From NCBI GenBank assembly GCA_037178625.1, contig CM074136.1:1984001-2048000 (forward strand): DNA of 64,000 nt. The letters are read 5' to 3'. The notes beneath the pieces were generated by a model. That model was not told the origin of the DNA, ran no database searches, and saw nothing but the letters and a program-made list of their open reading frames with translations. Below are positions 31,262-42,773 of the stretch, piece after piece. Within the stretch, counting starts at the first letter, position 1. Each line of letters opens with the position of its first letter. Made by a program: the position numbers and the translations under genes. This DNA comes from Skeletonema tropicum (Eukaryota > Bacillariophyta > Thalassiosirophyceae > Thalassiosirales > Thalassiosiraceae).

Positions 31262-33102
31262 GTTAGAATGCCACACCATTTCCCTGATTCTTTCGAAAGG
31301 CACTCACAATAATCGCGAACGGGGAGGGACCCGTGAAGCGCCAAGAACAAAAACGAATACTCAAGAATCCAGGGTTGTTCACATTCGTTCGAATTCGTTT
31401 TGAGAAATTGCGGGAAATCCTTAAAGGGGGTAATTTCCGAATTGCGGGGCTCTATTTACTTAGGGGGAGGCAACCTTCCAAAACTCTCGCTCCGTCTTTC
31501 ATATGATCGCACTCGCACCCCCAACGATACTCGCACTTTCGATGTTCAATCGTTCGTGGTTCATTGTTTGACTCAATCGAAAGCTACCATGTCCATGGCC
31601 GTCAGTCGACAAAGCGGAGAAGATTGCCGTGTGAATCGTTTTGCTGCCTCCTAGAATTTGACGACATAGTATACACATTAAAATTTTGGCCGTGCTTTTG
31701 GAGCTCGAAACGCAATGTCAAAATATTATACAACCATTGGAGGAACGGAAATCTATCGAACTGATGATCATGCCAATGCCGCGTGGAATAAATTAGAAAC
31801 TGAAGGCAGGCGTAATCCAGCTTGCCCGACAGGAAGTGTCAGCAGGACCTCGTTGAGAGGAAGACGTGCCAGAGCTGAAGAGATTGCTCGAATAGCTCAA
31901 GAGGAAGAGGAACGGAATGCTCGCCTTGCTTAGAGGATGAGAATGATCATCAAGAGGAAGTGGAAAGTGATAGAAAGATTCAAGAAGAAGATGATTTGAT
32001 ACTTGAAGATGATTTGATACTGAATAATTTTTATCTTACAGCTTCCGAGTCTTACTAACTGCGAAGATTGCAGCACAGACAGAATTACAGCGATTCGTTT
32101 TAGCACTGTCGTACAATTCATTATCAAATCATGAGAAAGAAGATTGATCGAATGAGGCAATGCTCCCGCACAGCTATGATCCTTGCTCCACGCATAGCTT
32201 TGGCCAGGCACAATGCGAAGAAAGGATTTTAGTACCTTTTAACAGCTAGCAGCATTTAATGAGTATTGAGACAAATCTGCCGCCGACCCCATCGCCTGCA
32301 TCTTGCAGGCATGGGGTCGGCTTTCGAAAATCAAAATCAAATACCTGTGACTTCCTAGGTTGCCACTCATTTCGCTGGCGTGCATGCTTTATCTATCTGC
32401 TTTACCTCTTCTCGACACTATGTACTCTCTAAATAGCACCGGTGCACGGTGCACAATAGTGCCGAATGTTCATACTAATAATCGCCCTCCAAACTTACGC
32501 CGTGAAGTTTTGGGAGAGCCAAAGATACTGTGACTTAAGAGGTTGATGCACCTATGCATCTGCTTGAACTTCTCTTTTACTCGCACACGGTGCACCCTAG
32601 TTAGAATGCTGCACCATTTCCCTGATTCTTTCGAAAGGCACTCACAATAATCGCGAACGGGGAGGGACCCGTGAAGCGCCAAGAACAAAAACGAATACTC
32701 AAGAATCCAGGGTTGTTCACATTCGTTCCGTCCGCAATCCTTAAGTGTAGAACTCGGAAATTATTGCGGGACTCCATTTAGGTACTTAGGGGGGAGGCAA
32801 CCTTCCAAAACTCTTGCTCCTTTCCATCACTGACCATCACTTTCATGTTCGTTCGATTTATAAGATCGCCACTCGCACCCAATGATACTCGCACTTTCGA
32901 GTTCAATCGTTCGTGGTTCATCGTTTGACTCAATCGAAAGCTACCATGTCCATGGCGCACGGCCGTCAGTCGACGAGGGATATTTTTTAAACGGTACAAA
33001 TAGACTAGTGGTACAGCCGTTAGGTCAGACGTTTTCTTATAATGAAGACAATAACTTCTCCAACTCACGCTTTTAAAGAAAACACATACATTTATGAGAA
33101 AT
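31262..33102. repeat. host repeat R, copy 1 (left part)
   Basis: Sequence recurring as R2 (37438-37947) and R3 (57799-58514 plus 62426 onward). R1 continues beyond element A at 37033-37437. It has its own internal direct repeat: 31262-31620 and 32600-32975 are about 85-90% alike. It also contains a strong hairpin CCGACCCCAT...ATGGGGTCGG at about 32281-32320. R may be an old mobile element or segmentally duplicated gene debris. It holds no transposase I recognise. Confidence 0.7.
31715..32010 (+). pseudogene. degraded small gene in R1
   Basis: Open from MSKYYTTIGGTEIYRTDDHA to a TAG at 31931; R2 and R3 have CAG here and read on through a basic helix. R2 and R3 instead have a 2 nt insertion upstream (GATCACATGCC for GATCATGCC), so every copy is broken at a different place. 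The Glu/Arg-rich helix (RARAEEIARIAQEEEERNA) is the only recognisable feature. Confidence 0.45.
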
Positions 33103-33259
33103 AAACAGGGGCGCGCAGAATGGTGCAATAGTGGTGGCGTGCAGCGGTGTATGTGGCGGGTTCAGCGCGGGCCCTCGGGGCCTGTAAAGTATTGTGTCGT
33201 CATCTTGCTGTTGGCCATTTGCTGTGTGGCTTGTCAGTAGTCTTTATACAACGGAATTC

Positions 33260-33381
33260 GGCTATAAAGTTGCTCTGCAATGACGTTGGCCTTAATTGGT
33301 ATAATTGTGCTGTGCACAATTTTACCAATTAGTCTCTTTACAATAGAATACGGCTATAAAGTTGCTCTGCAATGACGTTGT
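33260..33381 (+). promoter_or_regulatory. duplicated TATA motif of element A
   Basis: The motif GGCTATAAAGTTGCTCTGCA followed by ATGACGTTG occurs at about 33260 and again at about 33352, 92 bp apart. The pair is kept in A-D and, in variant form, in E (45695 and 45798). TATAAA in both suggests a tandem core promoter. Confidence 0.6.
33294..33330. repeat. hairpin between the two TATA motifs
   Basis: AATTGGTATAATTGTGC pairs with GCACAATTTTACCAATT across a 3 nt loop with one mismatch. It is identical in B, C and D. Confidence 0.7.
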
Positions 33382-34139
33382 CAATCTTTATCAATGTGAA
33401 AAGAAATGTCTTGAATGCAATAAGCCACGAAGTCCTTATTACAAGCTAGGAGTTTTTCCAGATGATGGTAGTAAGCAATATAACCGAACTCTTTATGATT
33501 CATTAATTACGAGTTTCGGTGGAGCTTAGCCACCTTCATCAGCGGTTCTAATTGCGTGGAGACAGGCCACAAAAAATTTGAATCAAAAGGTCTCAAGAAT
33601 GAGAAAAGGCGTGGTAGCTGTCATTGTTCTAACGGTCGTAAGTTTTGTTGGCGTTTCGTGGGCGTGGGCCAGCGTACAAGGCATATCTTTTCCATCGGGG
33701 AGATCCAAAGTAGCGTAGCTACGTGCTTTGCTCTGAATTACTTCCGGAACTTCAACTTGAAGTGTTGGGATTTTCCCCCCTCCCATCCCCGCTGAAATGC
33801 CCATTTTGATTGTCATTTAGATGCTATATCTTATGATTTAGATCTAAAAATCGCTTGATTTGTGCTAAAAAGGACTTTTCCAGGCTAATTAAGTCAGATT
33901 GTCGATGAGCTTCTTCGTTCTTTCCGGTGTGCATCCCCGTCACCCTCTATTTTCTTAATTTTTTCTCTGAGTGACGTGGTAAACTTCGTTACTTAAGGAA
34001 TTAGTACACTTGATTCCAATCGTCTTACGTCACAAAGTACCAGAAGTCAGGTGTTGGCAAAATCCAATGAACAAAAAAGTATTTAAGTTCATGCAGCAAG
34101 TACTCAGGTCGACATTGGCTCAATTACATTATCTGCCGA

Positions 34140-34345
34140 GTCGTCTATTGATGCAAGTCTAAATAGACGCCGACGTTGGTTGCCGACGTGTTTGCATTTG
34201 AATAACTGCCGATCTTTGGCCACGTACTGATCAATACGTCAGTTCTTAACTCCACGTCGACGTCTTGTGTTGAGCTGAATCTTTTTGTCGACGTGTTGTC
34301 GATGTGTTGAACCACAAGATCTTGTGTTGCCGACGTAGCTTACGA
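34140..34345 (+). promoter_or_regulatory. ACGT/GACGT-rich array upstream of the element A SAP-like gene
   Basis: At least eight CGACGT, GACGT or ACGTC cores lie within about 200 bp (for example GCCGACGTTGG, CACGTCGACGTC, GTCGACGTGTTG). They end about 190 bp before the ATG at 34532. Matching arrays lie at the same place in B, C and D. ACGT cores are bZIP/CREB-type sites. Regulation by such factors is inference. Confidence 0.5.
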
Positions 34346-34531
34346 AGGAACTCGTTTACTTCATGACGTGGTTGGTTATTGATTGCATTGTTCTCTGCTG
34401 ATTATTGCGCTGGTGCGTTGGCGGCGGTTATGTAGTAGGCAGTTTGTACGTTGTCGAGCCGTTCAACAGCTCTCATAAATTATGCATTGCATCATTTACA
34501 TCATCACATTTCTACATTGTCCGAATAAATA

Positions 34532-35312
34532 ATGAAGTTTGGCAACACAAATCCAGTTATATCCACCGTTGGTAGTAATGGTAAGGGCTTCCGTGCCGTG
34601 CGGAATCGGAGCAATGTCGATGCACGTCTTACTTCGTCAGGGGTCAAGACTGCCGCTAAACCGTCGGCTCCTGTCATTGCATTGAGCGTAACAGACATCA
34701 ATTGGCGTTTGGTGCGTACCGACGATCGTATCTTCTTGCTGCTAGCGTCTGTTGCATTAGGCGATGGGTTTGACGTTGCCAAGTTGGAGAAGGAACAACT
34801 GCTCTTTTCTGCTCTTTCCGTCTTTGAAGTCGGGTCAATCAAGTACATCCTGAATGAACTGTCTGAACATTACCCGAATGTCCCAGTTGGTAAGACTGAT
34901 TCTACTGACAAAGATGATCTGGTGTCTGCAGCGGTCAACTTCTTAATGTTTGCCGCTATTGCTCAGAAAGGAGGTACAAGCCAAGCGCCGTACACTTCAA
35001 ATTGTGAGCATTTTTGGTAAGAGAGAAGGTTAACCTTCGTGTGGTTCAATGATTTTGGTATTTTTGTTCATTGTACCGTTTTACAAATTCTGTCTTTCCT
35101 TTTTACTTACAAGTTTTTTTTTCAACCTTCAACTTCACACCAGTGATGAGAACGGGAAACTTGTACTTGAAGACAAAACTCATTCGGGCTCCCGTGATCA
35201 GCCTGTTCAAGATGATGATGAACCGGATTTGTCCGAGAAAGGTGCTGTCACGAAAAAGTCTAAACCGGTACCTGTCGGAGAGAAGGCCTCTCCTGATTCA
35301 ACTATCATGTGA
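34532..35312 (+). CDS. element A ORF1: two-exon protein with SAP-like helix pair
   Basis: Exons 34532-35016 and 35144-35312, GT-AG intron of 127 nt, phase 2, giving 217 aa. The N-terminus is basic and Ser/Thr-rich. Residues about 88-140 (EKEQLLFSALSVFEVGSIKY onward) form helix-turn-helix-like segments with an ELKxxLxELG...K-x2-L pattern, as in SAP DNA-binding motifs. The tail is acidic then Lys/Pro-rich (EDKTHSGSRDQPVQDDDEPD). The same domain pattern occurs in E's three-exon gene, so it is the one protein common to both families. The SAP assignment is by pattern only. The antisense ORF at 34504-34848 is a shadow. Confidence 0.65.
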
Positions 35313-35431
35313 GTTTATTTTGTGTGCATGTGCACTGCCGCACTAAGTATCGCTTGCTTATTGAATCATTTTAGTATAATCGATCACTGAACAATTTTAC
35401 CTAATAAACAAATGCAACTGCCTACGTAGAC

Positions 35432-36601
35432 ATGCTGATCAAAACACACGAACGACTGAAAGTACCAATAGCTAGGCTCAGGTGTCAATTCAGCAGCAGG
35501 ATGGCGGGCAATAACACAGCATACCAGTTGCACTTTTACGGCAGGAGGCTATTCTACACCTTTGATGTGTGCGTAGGTGCACATGTTTGCTTGGAGTCAG
35601 CCAACATCGATCCCAACTCAGGATTGTACGTCTCAGCTATTGGGGTAGTAGTCGAGATCGTTTACGATAAGGATCGCTCCGTTGGACCAAACGGTAAAGG
35701 TGAGGTTAGCCTACCGAAGTACATTGTTGTGGATTTCCCTACATACAAACCACCACCAGGCGAGGACCCATGGGACAAGAACAACCCAACGGTGAGTAAA
35801 AGTTGACACACGAAAGACACAAGACAATTGCCACTCTCTGCGAAAACACTACTAACTCATTTCATACTGATACAAATGCATCCTACCCCAACTTATTGCG
35901 CACAGCACGTGCCAATCCCACCCTACGAGCAGATTTGCAACAGGGGATGCTGCACCGCATTATTCATGCCATTGCAAATTGCCTACGCCATCACCATCCA
36001 CCGCTGTCAAGGACTCGAAGCTGGATTCGACAAAGGAGACCGCTGGAACCGCATGATAATAGATCCAGCAGATGAGTTGTGGGAGATTAGCAAGTTTCTT
36101 GGAACAATGTACGTGGCTACCAGCAGAGGCAAAACACTTGGCTCCAAAGATCAAGCATACCCGTCGGACAGTGCCATATACTGGACCGGAAGCAACATTT
36201 CAACGAACCGATTAAAAAATTGCAAGAGAAAGCAAAATGGCCAGTTCTGCGAATCGTACAAGAAGCGAGCAAATTGGGTGAAATACTTGGAGGGGAAGGC
36301 AGAAGAGTCGAAGACGAGGTATAGCAAGAGAAAGTTAGAGGAAATCACAAAAACATCATACGCAGCAGCAATCAAGGGCGATTTCATCAAAGACAGGACA
36401 GACCTGACAACCAGGATTACTGACATCATAACCCGAACAAGAAGTGGAAAGAAGCGAAGAAGGATCATGAAATCCCAAGTGATTACTTCGCAGGATCTTC
36501 ATCTGGTGATTAGTAAAATTGATCACTGCACAGTTTTACAAAACAGACACTTTCTCACCACAAAGAATACAACAACTCAATTAAGCGTCTGCATCTGGTG
36601 A
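35432..36601 (+). CDS. element A ORF2: C-terminal part of a PIF1/RecD-like helicase, 3' frame altered
   Basis: Exons 35432-35791 and 35906-36601 (GTGAGT...CGCACAG, phase 0). Exon 1 carries the VCVGAHVCLES...GLYVSAIGVVVEIVYD region seen before the last motifs of PIF1 helicases. Exon 2 carries motif V/VI-like ITIHRCQGLEAGFDKG and TMYVATSRGKTL. Walker A and B are absent, so it cannot hydrolyse ATP alone. A 4 nt deletion near 36432, relative to B and C, changes the last about 50 residues. It may use the partner helicase of an autonomous copy elsewhere. Confidence 0.7.
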
Positions 36602-37032
36602 TCAGTAAAACATCTGCAAGCGCACGATTCGATATATCAAGCACAGTTTTACAAAAAGACATTTTCTCGCGACGAAGAAAGACAAAAACTAAATCGACTA
36701 ACGCCCGTGTAAAACCTGTATTTCTTTCTCGTACAGACCGATATAGATGCTCAAAAAGCGCATCTAGTACAGTCAATTTCTCGCTTTCAACAGGTACTTC
36801 TTGCTTTCTACATAGGAACACATACAGATCCTACGCCGGTAGTCTCTACCGAGGACTCTACGTGTCCCTAAAGTAAACCTTCTCACTAAAAAACACATGT
36901 ACTGATTCCTACCTATAACTCTGTAGAATAATGGGGGTGAAAAATAATGAATTTTCCCACCTGTAATAGAAGGGCACCTGCGGCCCCCTATTACGCTGCT
37001 CTGCACTCCATGAACGGGGGCCCCGAGGGCCG

Positions 37033-37437
37033 AATCATATCTTTTTGGCACGAGAAACATCACTTTTGTATGAGACGTACGTAGGAATTCAAAGTCTACG
37101 AGGTTTCTTCGTTTACAGAAAATGCGAAAAATGTGCCAGAAACCAGAGCACAAATTTTGGTGCGATGAACCGATCGATGTGAACCAATGAACCAAGCAAA
37201 CATCGAGCTCATAAAAAGTTGAGGAGCATCCTGTCGAAGTGATTTTCATATTCTACTATTGATAACGATCCATCATAATCATTGGTGAGTTGTTTGCTTT
37301 CGTGGTAATTAGATAATGGTGTCTCTGGCTGCCGTTTATTAAAAACTAATCGCTTTTATCCTTTTTCATGGCGTAGGAATGTTGTAGCTGCTGCCGTCGA
37401 TTTCTGGAGATGGATAACAGCTCCACTGACCAGAGCT
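37033..37437 (+). repeat. host repeat R, copy 1 (right part, after element A)
   Basis: Matches 63048-63456 almost exactly and contains a GTGAGTTG...GCGTAG intron-like stretch. It stops at 37437 in the middle of the longer R3 sequence and joins R2 directly. Confidence 0.75.
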
Positions 37438-37947
37438 TGAGGAACGGAAGTCTATCGAACTGATGATCACATGCCAATGCCTCGTGGAATAAATTAGAAA
37501 CTGAAGGCAGGCGAAATCCAGCTTGCCCGACAGGAAGAGAGTCTGCAGGACCTCGTTGAGAGGAAGATGTGCCAGAGCTGAAGAGATTGCTCGAATGGCT
37601 CAAGAGGAAGAGGAACGGAATGCTCGCCTTGCTCAGAGGATGAGAATTATCACCGAGAGGAAGTGGAAAGTGATAGAAAGATTCAAGAAGAGGATGATTT
37701 GATACTGAAGCAATTATTAGTCTTACTCTTACAGCTTCCGAGTCTTACTAACTGCGAAGATTGCAGCACTTTTAGCACTATCGTACAATTCATTATCAAA
37801 TCATGAGAAAGAAGATTGATCGAATGATGCAATGCTCCACGCACAGCTATGATCCTTGCTCCCAGGCACAATGCGAAGAAAGGTTTTAGTAGCTTTTAAC
37901 AGCTAGCAGCATTTAATGAGTATTGAGACAAATCTGCCGCCGACCCC
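37438..37947 (+). repeat. host repeat R, copy 2 (cut by the Gypsy element)
   Basis: About 510 bp, nearly identical to 57812-58324. It ends exactly within the CCGACCCCA... hairpin where the Gypsy element begins. Confidence 0.8.
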
Positions 37948-40786
37948 ATGTAATAGTCAAGTAGCATACTACCTTTAGGTACGTATGTATCTGTGACCAT
38001 ACGGATACGTGCTCGCTAAGCTATCGCTTATCGAGATCTCTATGCCTGACGCATGCCGCTCTGGATTCTGACTACGTGGAAGTAGTCAGCCTCGTGAATC
38101 GTTACTAAGGTTCTACGTCTTGGAATTAGTACGATTCTGTCCTGTAGCTCTGAGCCCCTCATCTTCCATGAGCAAGCTCAACCGCTAGCAGCAGCTCTCT
38201 CCTTCGAAGAGCACACAACTACTCCAAATACGTAAATTAATACTGTATTCATCGTCGTTGTCATTACACATCTATTAGCCTGTGTCACTATTTTAAAATA
38301 ACAAGTGCTCTCGTCGACAAGCACCGCAGAAAGCTACCAGATACCTCGAAACGAGAAGAATTTTCCATCCTGGTGAAATATCAGACGGACTGATCATTAT
38401 CATGTCGCAAAATGAATTAGCATCGATTTACTTGGCCTACAACACTCTCACCGAGGACAAACGGCCAAAAGAATCTCAGGTAACTCGTGGATACATCGAG
38501 GATAAAGACAAAGTCGTCTTTCCCATCTTTCCAGTTGCCAAGATTGCCAATGGTCGGAAATGGACTATCGATGGCGGATCAACTAATCATGCCAAAACTA
38601 CGGTAACGTACTATTCCCTTCCACATAATGTTGGACAACACACCTACATGGTACTCAAACTCATCGAATATGAAAGTCTAATCTTCGAGCTTGGTTGGGA
38701 CGACCACGAGAAGAAGCTCATGACTCAACTCATCTTCAACCAACAAAAAGCGTCCGAGCTAGAAGCCGACATCGCAAACAAATTCAACGGTATCACCGGT
38801 GATCCTCTCGCTAAGAAGGACATCGACGAATTGAAAAAGACACTATCGCAGCATAAAAAGCAAATCACCCATCATGTGAACTCTCTGAACGATAATGCAG
38901 ATCGTGCAGGAGGTATGCTTGGAAAGCTCATGGGTCATTTCGATAAGAAATTCGCTGTCATCATGGACAACTACTTCAATCAGGGTGCGCCGCACCAAGT
39001 GACGAAGTGGAGGGCAGTCAACCATGCATTTTGCAAGGACGCCATGGACTCTTCCAAAATAATGATCCCTCTGATGTCTTACACAGGGACGGTCTTCGAT
39101 GACAAAGACGAAACATCAGACTACTTGATGTGTCGTAAAGCGATGCTCTGCACTCAAACAGAAACAGGGCCTCGTTTGAAAACTCTTAAGGATATTCTCA
39201 AGTGCGCTAATTTATTGTTAGTCGAGCAACATGGTTACGGCCTCGCGGAAGCAACCAGAAGCTACTTGGAATCCAACATTAAATTCCATCGTGCATTCAC
39301 ATGCAAGCAGTGGGTAGGGATGATCACAGCAATCAATCAATATCTACGTCTCCTTACCACCTACAAAGATGAAAATTAAACAGGGGCGCGCAGAATGGTG
39401 CGATAGTGGTGGCGTGCAGCGGTGTATGTGGCGGGTTCAGCGCGGGCCCTCGGGGCCTGTAAAGTATTGTGTCGTCATCTTGCTGTTGGCCATTTGCTGT
39501 GTGGCTTGTCAGTAGTCTTTATACAACGGAATTCGGCTATAAAGTTGCTCTGCAATGACGTTGGCCTTAATTGGTATAATTGTGCTGTGCACAATTTTAC
39601 CAATTAGTCTCTTTACAATAGAATACGGCTATAAAGTTGCTCTGCAATGACGTTGTCAATCTTTATCAATGTGAAAAGAAATGTCTTGAATGCAATAAGC
39701 CACGAAGTCCTTATTACAAGCTAGGAGTTTTTCCAGATGATGGTAGTAAGCAATATAACCGAACTTTTATGATTCATTAATTACGAGTTTCGGTGGAGCT
39801 TAGCCACCTTCATCAGCGGTTCTAATTGCGTGGAGACAGGCCACAAAAAATTTGAATCAAAAGGTCTCAAGAATGAGAAAAGGCGTGGTAGCTGTCATTG
39901 TTCTAACGGTCGTAAGTTTTGTTGGCGTTTCGTGGGCGTGGGCCAGCGTACAAGGCATATCTTTTCCATCGGGGAGATCCAAAGTAGCGAGCAAATTACT
40001 TCCGGAACTTCAACTTGAAGTGTTGGGATTTTCCCCCCTCCTATCCCCGCTGAAATGCCCATTTTCATTGTCATTTAGATGCTATATCTTATGATTTAGA
40101 TCTAAAAATCGCTTGATTTGTGCTAAAAAGGACTTTTCCAGGCTAATTAAGTCAGATTGTCGATGAGCTTCTTCGTTCTTTCCGGTGTGCATCCCCGTCA
40201 CCCTCTATTTTCTTAATTTTTTCTCTGAGTGACGTGGTAAACTTCGTTACTTAAGGAATTAGTACACTTGATTCCAATCGTCTTACGTCACAAAGTACCA
40301 GAAGTCAGGTGTTGGCAAAATCCAATGAACAAAAAAGTATTTAAGTTCATGCAGCAAGTACTCAGGTCGACATTGGCTCAATTACATTATCTGCCGAGTC
40401 GTCTATTGATGCAAGTCTAAATAGACGCCGACGTTGGTTGCCGACGTGTTTGCATTTGAATAACTGCCGATCTTTGGCCACGTACTGATCAATACGTCAG
40501 TTCTTAACTCCACGTCGACGTCTTGTGTTGAGCTGAATCTTTTTGTCGACGTGTTGTCGATGTGTTGAACCACAAGATCTTGTGTTGCCGACGTAGCTTA
40601 CGAAGGAACTCGTTTACTTCATGACGTGGTTGGTTATTGATTGCATTGTTCTCTGCTGATTATTGCGCTGGTGCGTTGGCGGCGGTTATGTAGGCAGTTT
40701 GTACGTTGTCGAGCCGTTCAACAGCTCTCATAAATTATGCATTGCATCATTTACATCATCACATTTCTACATTGTCCGAATAAATA

Positions 40787-41568
40787 ATGAAGTTTGGCAA
40801 CACAAATCCAGTTATATCCACCGTTGGTAGTAATGGTAAGGGCTTCCGTGCCGTGCGGAATCGGAGCAATGTCGATGCACGTCTTACTTCGTCAGGGGTC
40901 AAGACTGCCGCTAAACCGTCGGCTCCTGTCATTGCATTGAGCGTAACAGACATCAATTGGCGTTTGGTGCGTACCGACGATCGTATCTTCTTGCTGCTAG
41001 CGTCTGTTGCATTAGGCGATGGGTTTGACGTTGCCAAGTTGGAGAAGGAACAACTGCTCTTTTCTGCTCTTTCCGTCTTTGAAGTCGGGTCAATCAAGTA
41101 CATCCTGAATGAACTGTCTGAACATTACCCGAATGTCCCAGTTGGTAAGACTGATTCTACTGACAAAGATGATCTGGTGTCTGCAGCGGTCAACTTCTTA
41201 ATGTTTGCCGCTATTGCTCAGAAAGGAGGTACAAGCCAAGCGCCGTACACTTCAAATTGTGAGCATTTTTGGTAAGAGAGAAGGTTAAATTTCGTGTGGT
41301 TCAAATGATTTTGGTATTTTTGTTCATTGTACCGTTTTACAAATTCTGTCTTTCCTTTTTACTTACAAGTTTTTTTTTCAACCTTCAACTTCACACCAGT
41401 GATGAGAACGGGAAACTTGTACTTGAAGACAAAACTCATTCGGGCTCCCGTGATCAACCTGTTCAAGATGATGATGAACCGGATTTGTCCGAGAAAGGTG
41501 CTGTCACGAAAAAGTCTAAACCGGTACCTGTCGGAGAGAAGGCCTCTCCTGATTCAACTATCATGTGA
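40787..41568 (+). CDS. element B ORF1: SAP-like protein
   Basis: Exons 40787-41271 and 41400-41568, 217 aa, same splice sites as in A. It appears intact. Confidence 0.65.
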
Positions 41569-41687
41569 GTTTATTTTGTGTGCATGTGCACTGCCGCACT
41601 AAGTATCGCTTGCTTATTGAATCATTTTAGTATAATCGATCACTGAACAATTTTACCTAATAAACAAATGCAACTGCCTACGTAGAC

Positions 41688-42773
41688 ATGCTGATCAAAA
41701 CACACGAACGACTGAAAGTACCAATAGCTAGGCTCAGGTGTCAATTCAGCAGCAGGATGGCGGGCAATAACACAGCATACCAGTCGCACTTTTACGGCAG
41801 GAGGCTATTCTACACCTTTGATGTGTGCGTAGGTGCACATGTTTGCTTGGAGTCAGCCAACATCGATCCCAACTCAGGATTGTACGTCTCAGCTATTGGG
41901 GTAGTTGTCGAGATCGTTTACGATAAGGATCGCTCCGTTGGACCAAACGGTAAAGGTGAGGTTAGCCTACCGAAGTACATTGTTGTGGATTTCCCTACAT
42001 ACAAACCACCACCAGGCGAGGACCCATGGGACAAGAACAACCCAACGGTGAGTAAAAGTTGACACACGAAAGACACAAGACAATTGCCACTCTCTGCGAA
42101 AACACTACTAACTCATTTCATACTGATACAAATGCATCCTACCCCAACTTATTGCGCACAGCACGTGCCAATCCCACCCTACGAGCAGATTTGCAACAGA
42201 GGATGCTGCACCGCATTATTCATGCCATTGCAAATTGCCTACGCCATCACCATCCACCGCTGTCAAGGACTCGAAGCTGGATTCGACAAAGGAGACCGCT
42301 GGAACCGCATGATAATAGATCCAGCAGATGAGTTGTGGGAGATTAGCAAGTTTCTTGGAACAATGTACGTGGCTACCAGCAGAGGCAAAACACTTGGCTC
42401 CAAAGATCAAGCATACCCGTCGGACAGTGCCATATACTGGACCGGAAGCAACATTTCAACGAACCGATTAAAAAATTGCAAGAGAAAGCAAAATGGCCAG
42501 TTCTGCGAATCGTACAAGAAGCGAGCAAATTGGGTGAAATACTTGGAGGGGAAGGCAGAAGAGTCGAAGACAAGGTATAGCAAGAGAAAGTTGGAAGAAA
42601 TCACAGAAACATCGTACGCAGCAGCAATCAAGGGCAATTTCATCAAAGACAGGACAGACCTGACAACCAGGATTACCAACATCATAACCAACCCGAACAA
42701 GAAGTGGAAAGAAGCGAAGAAGGATCATGAAATCCCAAGTGATTACTTCGCAGGATCTTCATCTGGTGATTAG
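41688..42773 (+). CDS. element B ORF2: helicase C-terminal part, intact 3' end
   Basis: Exons 41688-42047 and 42162-42773. It keeps the extra CCAA near 42688 that A and D lack, so the ORF ends with KKDHEIPSDYFAGSSSGD, the likely ancestral C-terminus. It lacks Walker motifs like the others. Confidence 0.7.

Larger units (their letters stand above)
33103..37032 (+). mobile_element. helicase-bearing element, copy A
   Basis: 3930 bp. It starts AAACAGGGGCGCGC and ends GGGGCCCCGAGGGCCG. The last 13-14 bp are the inverse of GGGCCCTCGGGGCC, which lies about 66 bp inside the left end, so the inverted repeats are asymmetric. Contents in order: duplicated TATA motif, hairpin, ACGT-rich upstream region, SAP-like two-exon ORF, helicase C-terminal ORF, conserved 3' region. 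The empty site (GAGAAATCATATC) is preserved in R3 at about 63046. At most 3 bp (AAT) are duplicated. Same subfamily as D. Confidence 0.9.
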
